Source of the DNA: Ruminococcus sp.
GTDB taxonomy: Bacteria; Bacillota; Clostridia; Oscillospirales; Acutalibacteraceae
NCBI GenBank assembly: GCA_017411385.1
Contig: JAFQQF010000024.1
Coordinates: forward strand, 39,403 to 103,402
Length of the DNA stretch: 64,000 nucleotides
Direction of reading: 5' to 3'
The translations under genes were made by a program, and so were the position numbers. The notes beneath the pieces are model-generated. The model was not told where the DNA came from. It ran no database searches and saw only the letters and a list, made by a program, of their open reading frames with translations. Positions 25,068 to 33,305 of this stretch are shown here, in pieces. Position 1 is the stretch's first letter; every line of letters begins with the position of its first letter.

Positions 25068-25655
25068 TTGCCCAGTGCTAAGATTTTAGAGCAGAAGCAG
25101 CAGCTCGTTGCTGACCTTACCGAAAGAATCAAGGGTTCCTGCACAGGTCTCCTCGTTACTTACGAAGGTATCAACGTTGCTGATGACACAAAGCTCAGAA
25201 AAGAACTGCGTGAGGCTGGTGTTCAGTACACAGTAATCAAGAACACACTGCTTCAGAGAGCATTCTCAGAAACTGGTCTTTCTGACCTTGACCAGCACCT
25301 TGCAGGTACAACTGCAATCGCTACAAGTGATGATGACTATGTTGCTGCAGCAAGAATCCTTTGCGGATTTGCAGACAAGTCCAAGAAAGGCTTCGAGGTT
25401 AAGGGTGGCTACATGGACGGCGAGGTTATCTCTATGGATAAAATCGTTGAGCTTTCCAAGCTTCCCACAAGAGAGGTTCTTCTTGCAAATGTTCTCGGTG
25501 CATTCCAGGCACCCATCGCAAGCTTCGCACGTGCTGTGCAGGCTATTGTTGACAAGGGCGGCGTAGAGGCTTGCGCTCCTGCAGAGGAGGCAGCTCCCGC
25601 TGAAACAGCAGAGGCTCCCGCACAGGAAGCTGAAGCAACAGAGGCAGCAGAATAA
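25068..25655 (+). CDS. rplJ: 50S ribosomal protein L10
   Basis: L10 (195 residues) anchors the L7/L12 dimers on the ribosomal stalk. The N-terminal RNA-binding domain (about 1-130; LVTYEGINVADDTKLRKELR, YTVIKNTLLQRAF) and the stalk-binding helix near residue 140-165 are normal. The C-terminus is an Ala/Glu/Pro-rich tail of about 25 residues, longer than in Bacillus. The start is TTG at 25068 with CGGAGGTG upstream. Upstream in-frame codons belong to the leader terminator. Confidence 0.96.
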   Translation: MPSAKILEQKQQLVADLTERIKGSCTGLLVTYEGINVADDTKLRKELREAGVQYTVIKNTLLQRAFSETGLSDLDQHLAGTTAIATSDDDYVAAARILCGFADKSKKGFEVKGGYMDGEVISMDKIVELSKLPTREVLLANVLGAFQAPIASFARAVQAIVDKGGVEACAPAEEAAPAETAEAPAQEAEATEAAE

Positions 25656-25709
25656 TCTGCCCACATACTAAATTAAAAAATTAACTAATTATTATTGGAG
25701 GTTACTAAA

Positions 25710-26081
25710 ATGTCTGAGAAGATTACTTCTATCATTGAAACACTTAAGGGCCTCACAGTTCTCGAGCTTTCTGAGCTCGTACACGCTGTTGAGGATGAGT
25801 TCGGCGTATCCGCTGCTGCTGCAGTTGCAGTTGCAGGTCCCGCTACAGCAGCTGCTGCAGAGGAAGAGAAGACAGAGTTTGACGTAGTTCTTAAGTCTGC
25901 TGGTGCAAACAAGATTGCTGTTATCAAGGCAGTTCGTGAGGCTACAGGTCTTGGCCTTAAGGAAGCTAAGGAAGTTGTTGACAACGCTCCTAAGGCTCTC
26001 AAAGAGGGTATCTCTAAGGATGACGCTGAGGCTCTCAAGGCTAAGCTCGAAGAGGCTGGCGCAGAGGTTGAGCTTAAGTAA
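25710..26081 (+). CDS. rplL: 50S ribosomal protein L7/L12
   Basis: L7/L12 (123 residues) recruits translation factors. It has the N-terminal dimerisation helices ([22 protein letters not shown]), an Ala-rich hinge (about 37-52) and the C-terminal factor-binding domain ([36 protein letters not shown]). GGAGG lies before the ATG. It is the last gene of the unit; rpoB does not follow. Confidence 0.98.
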   Translation: MSEKITSIIETLKGLTVLELSELVHAVEDEFGVSAAAAVAVAGPATAAAAEEEKTEFDVVLKSAGANKIAVIKAVREATGLGLKEAKEVVDNAPKALKEGISKDDAEALKAKLEEAGAEVELK

Positions 26082-26114
26082 TTTAAGCCCCTTTAAAACT
26101 TGCATAATGCAAAC

Positions 26115-26147
26115 AAAACCGAACGGTTCATACCGTTCGGTTTTTTG
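26115..26147 (+). terminator. Terminator after rplL
   Basis: An 11-bp or longer stem (AACCGAACGGT/ACCGTTCGGTT) with a 4-nt loop is followed by TTTTTTG. Confidence 0.9.
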
Positions 26148-26178
26148 TTTGTTTTCCTGTCATTTGATTGTATATTCC

Positions 26179-26207
26179 TTGACATATAGGTGTTGTCACC
26201 TTATAAT
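26179..26207 (+). promoter_or_regulatory. Promoter with internal palindrome, ornithine-cyclodeaminase-like gene
   Basis: Consensus TTGACA (26179-26184), 17 nt, TATAAT (26202-26207). The spacer holds AGGTG-TTGT-CACCT (about 26188-26201), a likely repressor site. Confidence 0.8.
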
Positions 26208-26236
26208 TGAATTTAGTTTGACTTATGAGGTGCTGT

Positions 26237-27178
26237 ATGAAAATAATTACACATAAAGACATATTTAACCTGAATATATCTCCCGCTGAAGCTTATGAGT
26301 GGGCAGAGTATGTTATTGAGAATAAATCAAAAGCAATTCTTCCTCCCAAAATCAGTATCAAACCTGATGAAATGGAGGGTGTGTTCTGTAACGTAATGCC
26401 TTGTTATTTTGATGAGTTTGGCGGAGTTAAGATGGTAACTCGTTATCCGGGAAGAGAGCCAAGCCTTGATAGCCAGCTTATGCTTCTTGATACTAAGACA
26501 GGGGTTACCCGGGCAATAGTTGATGCAAACTTAATCACAGCCTTGCGAACAGGAGCTGTTTGTATACACTCTCTTCTGCAATTTGCTCTAAAAGATTTTT
26601 CCGTCATTGGAATGATGGGACTTGGCAATGTTGCAAGAGCAACAATGATTATCCTTCTGGACAAGGTTAAAGACCGAAAGCTTACTATCAAGCTTCTGAA
26701 ATTCAACAATGAGCATGAACTTTTTGCTCAGCGGTTCAGTGGGTTCGATAATGTGGAATTCGTTTATTGCGATACTGCAGCGGAGCTTGTGCAGGATTCT
26801 GACGTGGTTATTTCCGCTGTGACTTATGCAGGACAAAACGTATGTGAAGATAAGTATTTCAAGCCGGGCGTAGTAGTAATTCCTGTTCATACTCTTGGTT
26901 TTACAAATTGCGACCTGTTCTTTGATAAGGTCTTTGCCGATGATTACGGTCACGTAAAACACTTCAAATATTTTGATAAATTTAGAAGTTTCGCAGAGGT
27001 TTCTGATGTTGTGAATGGAGTAAAGGCAGGCAGAGAATCCGACGAAGAAAGGATACTTGTATATAACATAGGAATCGCTTTACACGATATTTATTACGCA
27101 GGCAAAATTTACAATAAGATAGGGGAGCGTGCGGTTGATATAGATTTTGCACCTCCTGCAGAGAGATTTTGGCTCTGA
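26237..27178 (+). CDS. Ornithine cyclodeaminase/mu-crystallin family protein
   Basis: This 313-residue NAD(P)-dependent protein has the family order: an N-terminal dimerisation part, TRYPGREPSLDSQLMLLDTKTG, the substrate-site LITALRTGAV (about 94-103) and the Rossmann loop GMMGLGNVARATM (about 118-130). Members convert ornithine to proline, reduce cyclic imino acids, or act as amino acid dehydrogenases, so the substrate cannot be read from sequence. The ATG at 26237 has GAGGTG just upstream. The earlier ATG (26225) overlaps that site. A single gene with a strong, probably repressed promoter. Confidence 0.85.
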   Translation: MKIITHKDIFNLNISPAEAYEWAEYVIENKSKAILPPKISIKPDEMEGVFCNVMPCYFDEFGGVKMVTRYPGREPSLDSQLMLLDTKTGVTRAIVDANLITALRTGAVCIHSLLQFALKDFSVIGMMGLGNVARATMIILLDKVKDRKLTIKLLKFNNEHELFAQRFSGFDNVEFVYCDTAAELVQDSDVVISAVTYAGQNVCEDKYFKPGVVVIPVHTLGFTNCDLFFDKVFADDYGHVKHFKYFDKFRSFAEVSDVVNGVKAGRESDEERILVYNIGIALHDIYYAGKIYNKIGERAVDIDFAPPAERFWL

Positions 27179-27190
27179 TATAAAAGACTA

Positions 27191-27232
27191 AAAGCCGACA
27201 AGGTTCTTTGTATAGAATCCTGTCGGCTTTTT
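27191..27232 (+). terminator. Terminator after the cyclodeaminase-like gene
   Basis: AAAGCCGACA/TGTCGGCTTT forms the base of a long hairpin, followed by TTG. The upper part is partly paired. It also faces the spoVT 3' end. Confidence 0.8.
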
Positions 27233-27262
27233 GTGAGTTGTCTTGATTAAATTCGGGTGAGA

Positions 27263-27805
27263 TTATTCTTCCATTTGCTTGCCGAGGAACGCTGCCGCAG
27301 ACTGAGCAAGCTTAATCTCTGCTTCAGAGGGCACCTTGACTGTGTCGCTTGCAAGCATAACCACAGCTCCGGTCACATCTCCCGCGGCAATGATGGGGTA
27401 GATTACAGCCGCCTGATGCTCCACACCCTCCACAGGCAACACAGGGGACACATCTCCCTGATGCGCCGCAAAGGTGCGTCTGTTCTCCATATATCCTTCA
27501 AGAGTCGAGGTGACTCGTCTTTCAAGGAACTCTCGTTTTGAAACACCCGAAGCAGCAATCACGTGGTCGCGGTCGCAGATGATAGTGGGCAGAGAGCTGA
27601 TACGAGAGAGCACATCCGCATACTGTGTTGCAAACACAGACAGCTCACCCACAGGTGAGTATTTTTTGAAGATTACCTCGCCGTCAGTCGCTGTGTAAAT
27701 CTCCAAGGGGTCGCCTTCACGGATGCGAAGTGTTCTCCTGATTTCCTTTGGTATAACCACACGACCAAGGTCGTCTATTCTACGAACTATTCCAGTTGCT
27801 TTCAT
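27263..27805 (-). CDS. spoVT: Stage V sporulation protein T
   Basis: SpoVT (180 residues) is a DNA-binding regulator of late forespore gene expression. It has an AbrB/MraZ swapped-hairpin domain (about 1-50; KATGIVRRIDDLGRVVIPKE, RIREGDPLEIY) and a C-terminal GAF-like domain (about 55-178). AAGGAG lies 9 nt before the ATG. That ribosome binding site falls inside a 16-bp perfect inverted repeat (27812-27827 with 27850-27865). A decayed second copy of the gene start is found at 28536-28598. Confidence 0.95.
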   Translation of the reverse strand: MKATGIVRRIDDLGRVVIPKEIRRTLRIREGDPLEIYTATDGEVIFKKYSPVGELSVFATQYADVLSRISSLPTIICDRDHVIAASGVSKREFLERRVTSTLEGYMENRRTFAAHQGDVSPVLPVEGVEHQAAVIYPIIAAGDVTGAVVMLASDTVKVPSEAEIKLAQSAAAFLGKQMEE

Positions 27806-27811
27806 ATATCA

Positions 27812-27865
27812 AAATCTCCTTGTTTTAGTAATTGTGATACTATTATCTGTAAAACAAGGAGATTT
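27812..27865 (-). promoter_or_regulatory. Perfect 16-bp inverted repeat covering the spoVT ribosome binding site
   Basis: On the minus strand AAATCTCCTTGTTTTA (27865-27850), a 22-nt loop and TAAAACAAGGAGATTT (27827-27812) are exact complements. The second arm contains the spoVT AAGGAG. It could be an RNA hairpin that hides the site or a DNA operator. Confidence 0.6.
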
Positions 27866-27877
27866 ATACTGCAACAA

Positions 27878-27906
27878 TTTACTTTTGCAATCAAAAATGT
27901 TATAAT
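27878..27906 (+). promoter_or_regulatory. Promoter of the bitopic PH-like protein gene
   Basis: TTTACT (27878-27883), 17 nt, TATAAT (27901-27906), 20 nt before the GTG start. Confidence 0.7.
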
Positions 27907-27926
27907 AAATTAAAGGTGGTGATTTT

Positions 27927-28412
27927 GTGAAAGCTAAAGCACTTTTATCTGCAATTACAGGTTTCTTTTTTGGCTTGATTACATATTTCTTATTGCAATA
28001 TTGGGAAATGGATTACGCTCTTTTGATTTCGGTTTTTGGAGGATTGTTGTTCTATATTCTTTTATTTGTATTTCTTCTTGTTTATGGGAAAATTATGGAT
28101 AAAAAGTATGCAGAATTCGAAAAAGAGATAACCTCTCCTGTTTTTTATAAAACCAATGGTAGTTTTAACTTAGGAAACGGCAAAGTTAAAAACGGAAATA
28201 TATATTTTTGCGAAGCAGGTATCGTTTGCTTATGCCTTGATGAAAAACCTTATACATTGGATGAAATATTATTACAAGACATTGACCATTATCACTTTGA
28301 TGATATTCACTTAAACATTTTTACTAAAGACGGAAGACTATTTGTTATTACGCTTCCAAATGCCAAAAATGTTATAAAAACCTTAAAAGAAAAAGATTGG
28401 ATAGAGTTTTAA
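27927..28412 (+). CDS. Membrane protein with cytosolic PH/GRAM-like domain
   Basis: This 161-residue protein has two adjacent membrane helices (about 6-26 and 31-55) and a soluble domain (about 65-160) of alternating beta strands ending in a helix (GRLFVITLPNAKNVIKTLKEK). This pattern resembles bacterial PH or GRAM-like domains. The start is GTG at 27927 behind AAAGGTGGTGAT. It is divergent from spoVT. No specific function is known to me. Confidence 0.75.
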   Translation: MKAKALLSAITGFFFGLITYFLLQYWEMDYALLISVFGGLLFYILLFVFLLVYGKIMDKKYAEFEKEITSPVFYKTNGSFNLGNGKVKNGNIYFCEAGIVCLCLDEKPYTLDEILLQDIDHYHFDDIHLNIFTKDGRLFVITLPNAKNVIKTLKEKDWIEF

Positions 28413-28416
28413 GTTG

Positions 28417-28447
28417 AAAAGCGAAGTGAATTTCACCTCGCTTTTGC
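28417..28447 (+). terminator. Terminator after the PH-like gene
   Basis: AAAAGCGAAGTGAA/TTCACCTCGCTTTT stem with a short loop and TTTTG. Confidence 0.75.
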
Positions 28448-28535
28448 TATGTATAAAAACAGCTCTAAAAACCGTTTTTGACACCAATGCGTTCAATGGG
28501 GTAAACCAATGAAAATTCCAGTGTTTATGCGCCTT

Positions 28536-28598
28536 TCAAACAGTTTGCCCTATTATAACACGAGCCTTAATTCTTCTCACAATTCCTGTTGCTTTCAT
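28536..28598 (-). pseudogene. Relic of a spoVT/abrB-family gene start
   Basis: On the minus strand an ATG preceded by AAGGAGATTTGTATAT encodes MKATGIVRRI, identical to the first ten residues of SpoVT, then KARVIIGQTV and a stop. Compared with intact spoVT about ten bases after codon 10 are missing, which shifts the frame. The upstream region is also homologous (CTGTAAACATAAGAGATTTATACTG, near 28754-28778) but is split from the start by the repeat element at 28621-28720. It appears to be the remains of a duplicated gene. Confidence 0.7.
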
Positions 28599-28620
28599 AT
28601 ATACAAATCTCCTTCTCAAC

Positions 28621-28720
28621 AAAGCCCCCAAGATTCAAGGGGGCTGGCGCCGTAAGGCGACCGGGGGATATACTATCCCTTACCCCAAGCGGTCCCCCTC
28701 CCTTGAGGTAAGGGAGGCTG
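28621..28720. repeat. Palindromic MITE-like element, copy 5, inside the spoVT relic
   Basis: The left hairpin GCCCCCAAGATTCAAGGGGG, a GGCGCCGTAAGGCG hairpin, CCGGGGGATA and the right hairpin CCTCCCTTGAGGTAAGGGAG make a compact 100-bp copy. It separates two segments that are contiguous upstream of intact spoVT. Confidence 0.75.
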
Positions 28721-28785
28721 TATTTCTTAAATTACAAATCGTTTTGTTATTACCTGTAAACATAAGAGATTTATACTGTGTGAAA

Positions 28786-28813
28786 TTGATTTTTCGGGTG
28801 ATTGTGATATAAT
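28786..28813 (+). promoter_or_regulatory. Promoter of the first GT2 gene
   Basis: TTGATT (28786-28791), 16 nt, TATAAT (28808-28813) with extended -10 TG. Confidence 0.65.
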
Positions 28814-28890
28814 TAAACTATATTAGATTTAACATTTGTTTTTTATACATTGGAATATTTTGTATGGCTTGCGTGCGAAGGAGTGGTTTT

Positions 28891-29850
28891 ATGGAGCCTT
28901 TGGTGAGTGTGATTATCCCTGTTTACAATATGGATAAGTTTGTGAAAACCTGTGTTGACAGCGTTATGTCCCAGACCTACAGCAACGTGGAAATTGTATT
29001 GGTAAACGACGGCTCAAAGGATAATTCCTATGCTGTTTGCAAAGAAATTGCAAAGAACAACCCAAAGGTTTTGCTGATTAATCAGGAAAACCAAGGTGTT
29101 TCTGTTGCAAGAAACAACGGTATCAAGCAGGCAAAAGGTGAGTATGTTACTTTTCTGGATGCTGACGACTATTTGTTTGAGAATGCTTTGCAGCTGTTGG
29201 TTGAAACAGCTCAGCTTCATAATGCGGATATGACCATGGGCAGGCTTTCGGACACAGAGGTAATACCTGTGGGTGTCTTTGAGGGTGAACAGTTCCTAAT
29301 AAAGGCACTGGAGGATAATCCCATAACCTACTATTCCTGCCGTATACTTTACAGACGTGAGTTTTTAAAGGGCGTTTCTTTCCCGAAGGGGTTTGTGTGC
29401 GGAGAGGACAGCTATTTTGTTTTTGAATGTGCCCTAAAAAAACCCAAGGTGGCAACCATAAGCGAGCAGGTGTATTTTTGTTATCCCAACCCCAACAGCG
29501 CAACCCGTTCGGCATTTACTGAGAAAAGATATAACGATGTGTGCGAGCTATTGTCTAGAAAGGAAGCTTTGATTTCAAGTGAATATCCTCAGCTTCTGCC
29601 TTTGTTTTATCATCTGAAAACAAAGATACAGATGATGCTCCTTACAAATCTCTGTTGTGCAAAAGGTGCTGTTTTCAGAAGGATGGAAAAAGAAACTCTG
29701 GCACGTTTCAGGGAGGTTAAAGGGTATTTTAGAGCAGACCTGCTTTACTCCAATGCATCGCTGTATAATATCCTGTCAAAGAATTTGTATTTTCCTTACA
29801 AGGTTTATCTCAGAATCAAAGTAACTGCAAAACGATTGATTAAGAAATAA
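28891..29850 (+). CDS. GT2 family glycosyltransferase
   Basis: This 319-residue enzyme has a GT-A fold: VSVIIPVYNMDKFVKTCVDSV at the N-terminus, NDGSKDNS (about 40-47), NQGVSVARNNGI and the metal-binding DADD (about 90-93), then a helical C-terminus. It transfers a sugar from a nucleotide donor to a growing surface glycan on the cytoplasmic side. The ATG at 28891 has GAAGGAG upstream. A terminator follows, so it is transcribed apart from the main cluster that begins at 30140. Donor and acceptor cannot be inferred. Confidence 0.9.
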   Translation: MEPLVSVIIPVYNMDKFVKTCVDSVMSQTYSNVEIVLVNDGSKDNSYAVCKEIAKNNPKVLLINQENQGVSVARNNGIKQAKGEYVTFLDADDYLFENALQLLVETAQLHNADMTMGRLSDTEVIPVGVFEGEQFLIKALEDNPITYYSCRILYRREFLKGVSFPKGFVCGEDSYFVFECALKKPKVATISEQVYFCYPNPNSATRSAFTEKRYNDVCELLSRKEALISSEYPQLLPLFYHLKTKIQMMLLTNLCCAKGAVFRRMEKETLARFREVKGYFRADLLYSNASLYNILSKNLYFPYKVYLRIKVTAKRLIKK

Positions 29851-29868
29851 TTATCAATAACGTTATTC

Positions 29869-29905
29869 AAAGCGAGGTGGTGTTCACCTCGCTTTGCTTG
29901 TTTTG
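29869..29905 (+). terminator. Terminator after the first GT2 gene
   Basis: A perfect 11-bp stem (AAAGCGAGGTG/CACCTCGCTTT) with a 5-nt loop is followed by GCTTGTTTT. Confidence 0.75.
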
Positions 29906-29975
29906 AAGCCTGTTTGCGTTGTAGAATTTTGCTCTTCTGTTTTTAGGAAATATTTTTGTCAAGTTCTCTTTTTAA

Positions 29976-30005
29976 TTGACTTTATATGTCTTTGTGTGTT
30001 AATAT
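29976..30005 (+). promoter_or_regulatory. Possible promoter of the polysaccharide cluster
   Basis: TTGACT (29976-29981), 18 nt, TAATAT (30000-30005); another TATAAT lies slightly downstream. The 5' leader to 30140 would be about 125 nt. Confidence 0.4.
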
Positions 30006-30139
30006 TATAATGTATAAAAGTGGGTCAATATGCCCTGTGGCTTTTGTGAATATTTTTGAATTATTGCAAAATTTTTGCAGGCAGTCGGCTTATTGAATTT
30101 TATTTTTGTTTAACAGATTTTATTGTTTCGGGTGATAAT

Positions 30140-31051
30140 ATGGGACTTCGGGCTTTGAGAAAAAAACGCTTTTTTGTTAACGCTATACACAGGTATCACA
30201 TCCTGCTTTGCAAGGTTAAGCCTCTTCTTATTAGTGACGAAAAGGCCGTGAAAAAATACTATAAAGCAAGGACAGGCGGTTTGGATTTTGATTTGAATAA
30301 TCCCGTTACCTTCAGCCAGAAACAGCAGTGGTATAAGATTCACAGCAACAATCCTTTGATGGCACAGTGTGCTGACAAAAACGATGTAAGACAGTACGTT
30401 ATCGATTGCGGCTACGAGGATTTACTCAACGAGCAGTACGGTGTGTATGATTCTGTTAAGGATATTCCCATAGAGTCCCTGCCTAAGCAGTTTGTGCTCA
30501 AAGCGGCACACGCAAGCGGTTGGAATTTAATCGTCAGAGATAAATCTCAGATAAATTGGAAAAAAGAAAAGTCTACTATGCGTCTATGGCTTAAACAGGA
30601 TATATACTGGAGCGGACGCGAATGGGTATACAAAAACCTTAAAAAGAGAATTGTTGCCGAAAAATACCTTGAGGATGAGTCGGGCGGTTTGCTTGACTAT
30701 AAATTCTATTGCTTTAACGGTGAGCCTGCGTTCCTTCAGCTGGAGGTTGGCAGATACACCGAGCACAACACCCGCAACTTCTATGATATGGATTGGAAGC
30801 TTCTGCCCTTTGGCAAGGAGCTTGCACATAATCCCGATATAGATGTTCCCGTACCCGAGTGCTTTGAGCAGATGAAAGAAATCGCAAAAAAGCTCTGTGC
30901 CCCTTTTTCTTATGTACGTGTTGATTTGTATCAGGTACAGGGCAAGGTTTACTTTGGAGAGCTTACATTCTTCCCTGCAGGCGGAGCACCTGACTTTGTA
31001 CCTTCCGAGTATGACAAGGTAGTGGGAGATATGTGGAATATAAAGGAGTAA
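30140..31051 (+). CDS. TupA-like ATP-grasp protein of polysaccharide synthesis
   Basis: This 303-residue protein matches the TupA-like ATP-grasp family common in capsule and teichuronic acid loci: NPVTFSQKQQWYK and CADKNDVRQYV near the N-terminus, PKQFVLKAAHASGWN, VAEKYLEDESGGLLDYKFYCFNG in the centre, and a C-terminal YVRVDLYQVQGKVYFGELTFFPAGG. ATP-grasp enzymes ligate a carboxylate to an amine, so an amino-acid or similar decoration of the glycan is possible. The ATG at 30140 follows GGGTGAT. It overlaps no neighbour but is 5 nt before the next start. Confidence 0.83.
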   Translation: MGLRALRKKRFFVNAIHRYHILLCKVKPLLISDEKAVKKYYKARTGGLDFDLNNPVTFSQKQQWYKIHSNNPLMAQCADKNDVRQYVIDCGYEDLLNEQYGVYDSVKDIPIESLPKQFVLKAAHASGWNLIVRDKSQINWKKEKSTMRLWLKQDIYWSGREWVYKNLKKRIVAEKYLEDESGGLLDYKFYCFNGEPAFLQLEVGRYTEHNTRNFYDMDWKLLPFGKELAHNPDIDVPVPECFEQMKEIAKKLCAPFSYVRVDLYQVQGKVYFGELTFFPAGGAPDFVPSEYDKVVGDMWNIKE

Positions 31052-31056
31052 TTGTT

Positions 31057-32190
31057 TTGAAAACGATTCTGTTGGTCAGCGGTACAATGAATTTCGGCGG
31101 AGCCGAAACCATGGTTATGGATATTCTGCGTAAACTGAAAGATGATTTTCGTTTTGTATTTCTCATAAACCGCAACAAAGGTACAAAGCCCGTTGGAATG
31201 TTTGACGAGGAAATCAAAGCAATGGGCATTCCTATGTACTACATTGATGCAGTCTGGGATGTGGGTGTGAAAGAATACGAGCGACAGTTTAAGGAAGTTG
31301 TTCAGAAAATCGGCAAAGTTGATGTTGTTCACAGCCATGTTAATTCAAAAAGCGGAATTGTCTGCCGTTGTGCTCAGCGTTGCGGTATAAAAAGACGGAT
31401 TGTTCATTGCCACGCCAAGATTATTTTTGACGGCTCCTTAAAAAGCAGAGTGGTGAACAATGCAGAGCTGTTTATCCAAAGACATTGGATAAAAAAGTAC
31501 GCTACCGATTTCTGGGGTTGCTCCGAGGATGCAATGCCAAGCCTGTTTACAAAAAAGCAGATTAACAGCGAAAAAGCAAGGATTATTCATAATGCAATCA
31601 ATATGGAGAAGTTTACTTCCTGCGATGGCGGTGTGCTCAGAAAAGAGTATAATTTGAGCAAAGATGCCCTTGTGATTGGTACCGTGGGCAGAATTGCAAA
31701 AGTTAAGAATTACAGACTTGCGGCTGATATAGTTAAGGAGTTATGGCAAAGAAACGTTGACTGCTACTACGTAGTTGCAGGAGTAAAGCAGGACTTAGCC
31801 GATGCTCAGTATTTGTTTGATACCCTGTCGGGTGACAGGCGCTTTATTTACATAGGCACACGAAATGATATTCAGAATATATACAAGGATTTGAGCTTGT
31901 ATCTCGGCACCTCCAAGCGAGAAGGCTTGGGGCTTTCGGTAGTGGAGGCACAGGCGGGTGCAACGCCTTGCGTTGTTTCGTCAGGCTTTCCGAAGCTGTG
32001 CGATATGGGCTTGAATCTTGTGGACTTTGTTGACTCTGCTGATGTCAAGGTTTGGGCAGACAGAGTAGAGCGTATGCTGGAAAGCAAGACCGTTCCCCAA
32101 AGGCAAGAGATTGAAAATGCCATAAGGATGAGCGGTTTTGATATTAATACCGAAACCGCGAAATTAAGAGAATACTATAATTACGATTAG
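31057..32190 (+). CDS. GT4 family (group 1) glycosyltransferase
   Basis: This 377-residue GT-B enzyme begins LLVSGTMNFGGAETMVMDIL, typical for GT4. The donor-binding domain has GTVGRIAKVKNYRLA (about 205-219) and the E-x7-E type motif in SKREGLGLSVVEAQAG (about 289-304). The start is TTG at 31057, 9 nt after AAGGAG. It belongs to the tightly packed run from 30140 to 38966 and probably adds an alpha-linked sugar during surface polysaccharide assembly. Confidence 0.9.
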   Translation: MKTILLVSGTMNFGGAETMVMDILRKLKDDFRFVFLINRNKGTKPVGMFDEEIKAMGIPMYYIDAVWDVGVKEYERQFKEVVQKIGKVDVVHSHVNSKSGIVCRCAQRCGIKRRIVHCHAKIIFDGSLKSRVVNNAELFIQRHWIKKYATDFWGCSEDAMPSLFTKKQINSEKARIIHNAINMEKFTSCDGGVLRKEYNLSKDALVIGTVGRIAKVKNYRLAADIVKELWQRNVDCYYVVAGVKQDLADAQYLFDTLSGDRRFIYIGTRNDIQNIYKDLSLYLGTSKREGLGLSVVEAQAGATPCVVSSGFPKLCDMGLNLVDFVDSADVKVWADRVERMLESKTVPQRQEIENAIRMSGFDINTETAKLREYYNYD

Positions 32191-32201
32191 GAGTTTTTGC
32201 T

Positions 32202-33305
32202 TTGAAGATTTTTATTTGTGGTGATATTTGCCCCACAGCGGATTACAGACAGCTGTTTGATAACCCTCAGAAGCTCTTTGGTAATATGGCTGAGCTTATA
32301 AATGACAGTGACTACGCTGTCTGCAATTTTGAGTGTCCTGCCACAGATTCTTCAGACAGAATAATGAAAACAGGACCTTCGCTCAAAGCAGAAAAAAAGG
32401 ACCTGAAAATGCTTAAAGATATGGGCTTTGATGCAATATCTATTGCAAACAACCATATTCTTGATTATGGGTTCAAGGGTGTAGCAGAAACATTAGAAAC
32501 CGCAAAGGACTGCGGTTTAGCCGTTTTCGGCGGAGGTAAAAATTCCTACGAGGCGAAAAAGCCTCTTATAACAGAAATAGAAGGTAAGAAAATCGCCTTT
32601 GTGTCTTTTGCAGAGCACGAGTTCAATATTGCCACCGCTGATACCCCCGGTGCAAATCTTTTTGACCCTTATGTGAGCCTTGAACAGATAAGAATAATAA
32701 AAAAACAGTGTGACTATCTGATTGTTCTTTACCACGGCGGTATTGAGCACTACATATATCCATCCCTTTTGCTTCAGAAAAAATGCCGTGCTATGGTGGA
32801 TTTCGGTGCCGATTTGGTGCTTTGTCAGCATAGCCACTGCATAGGAACACGTGAAGAATACAATGATGCTACCATTGTTTACGGTCAGGGTAATTGTATC
32901 TTCGGTTACCGCGAAGGTGACAAGGCTTGGAACGAGGGCTTTGCAATACAGGTGGAGATTACTGATAAGATGAATGTTATTTACCACCTGATAAATGCCA
33001 CCAAAGACGGAGTTGCAATAGTTGATGGCAACAGCCGTGTGGAAAAATTCTTTGAGGATTCCGAAAAGTTATCGGATAAAGATTTTCTGCAAAAGGAGTT
33101 TTCAGAATTTTGTAAAAAGAGAAGTGCCCTTGATATGCCTCTCTTTTACGGTAAAAACAGAGTGCTTATTAAGCTTAACCGCATTTTTGGCGGAAAGCTG
33201 TTTAAACCAAGCAAAAGAAAACTTATGGTTACCCATAATCTCATACGCTGTGATGCTTGGAACGAGGTAATGCAAGAGGATTTGCGAGGAGCTTTTTATG
33301 AGTAA
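32202..33305 (+). CDS. CapA-family metallophosphatase-like protein
   Basis: This 367-residue protein belongs to the CapA/PgsA (PGA_cap) family. Metal-site motifs of the calcineurin-like fold are seen: FICGDICPT, NFECPA, ISIANNHILDYG (about 81-92), VLYHGGIEHY and CQHSHCIG (about 207-214). CapA proteins take part in poly-gamma-glutamate capsule synthesis, but many homologs lie in polysaccharide loci with unknown roles. No membrane anchor is visible. The start is TTG at 32202 with AGGAG upstream. The 3' end overlaps the next gene by 8 nt. Confidence 0.85.
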   Translation: MKIFICGDICPTADYRQLFDNPQKLFGNMAELINDSDYAVCNFECPATDSSDRIMKTGPSLKAEKKDLKMLKDMGFDAISIANNHILDYGFKGVAETLETAKDCGLAVFGGGKNSYEAKKPLITEIEGKKIAFVSFAEHEFNIATADTPGANLFDPYVSLEQIRIIKKQCDYLIVLYHGGIEHYIYPSLLLQKKCRAMVDFGADLVLCQHSHCIGTREEYNDATIVYGQGNCIFGYREGDKAWNEGFAIQVEITDKMNVIYHLINATKDGVAIVDGNSRVEKFFEDSEKLSDKDFLQKEFSEFCKKRSALDMPLFYGKNRVLIKLNRIFGGKLFKPSKRKLMVTHNLIRCDAWNEVMQEDLRGAFYE

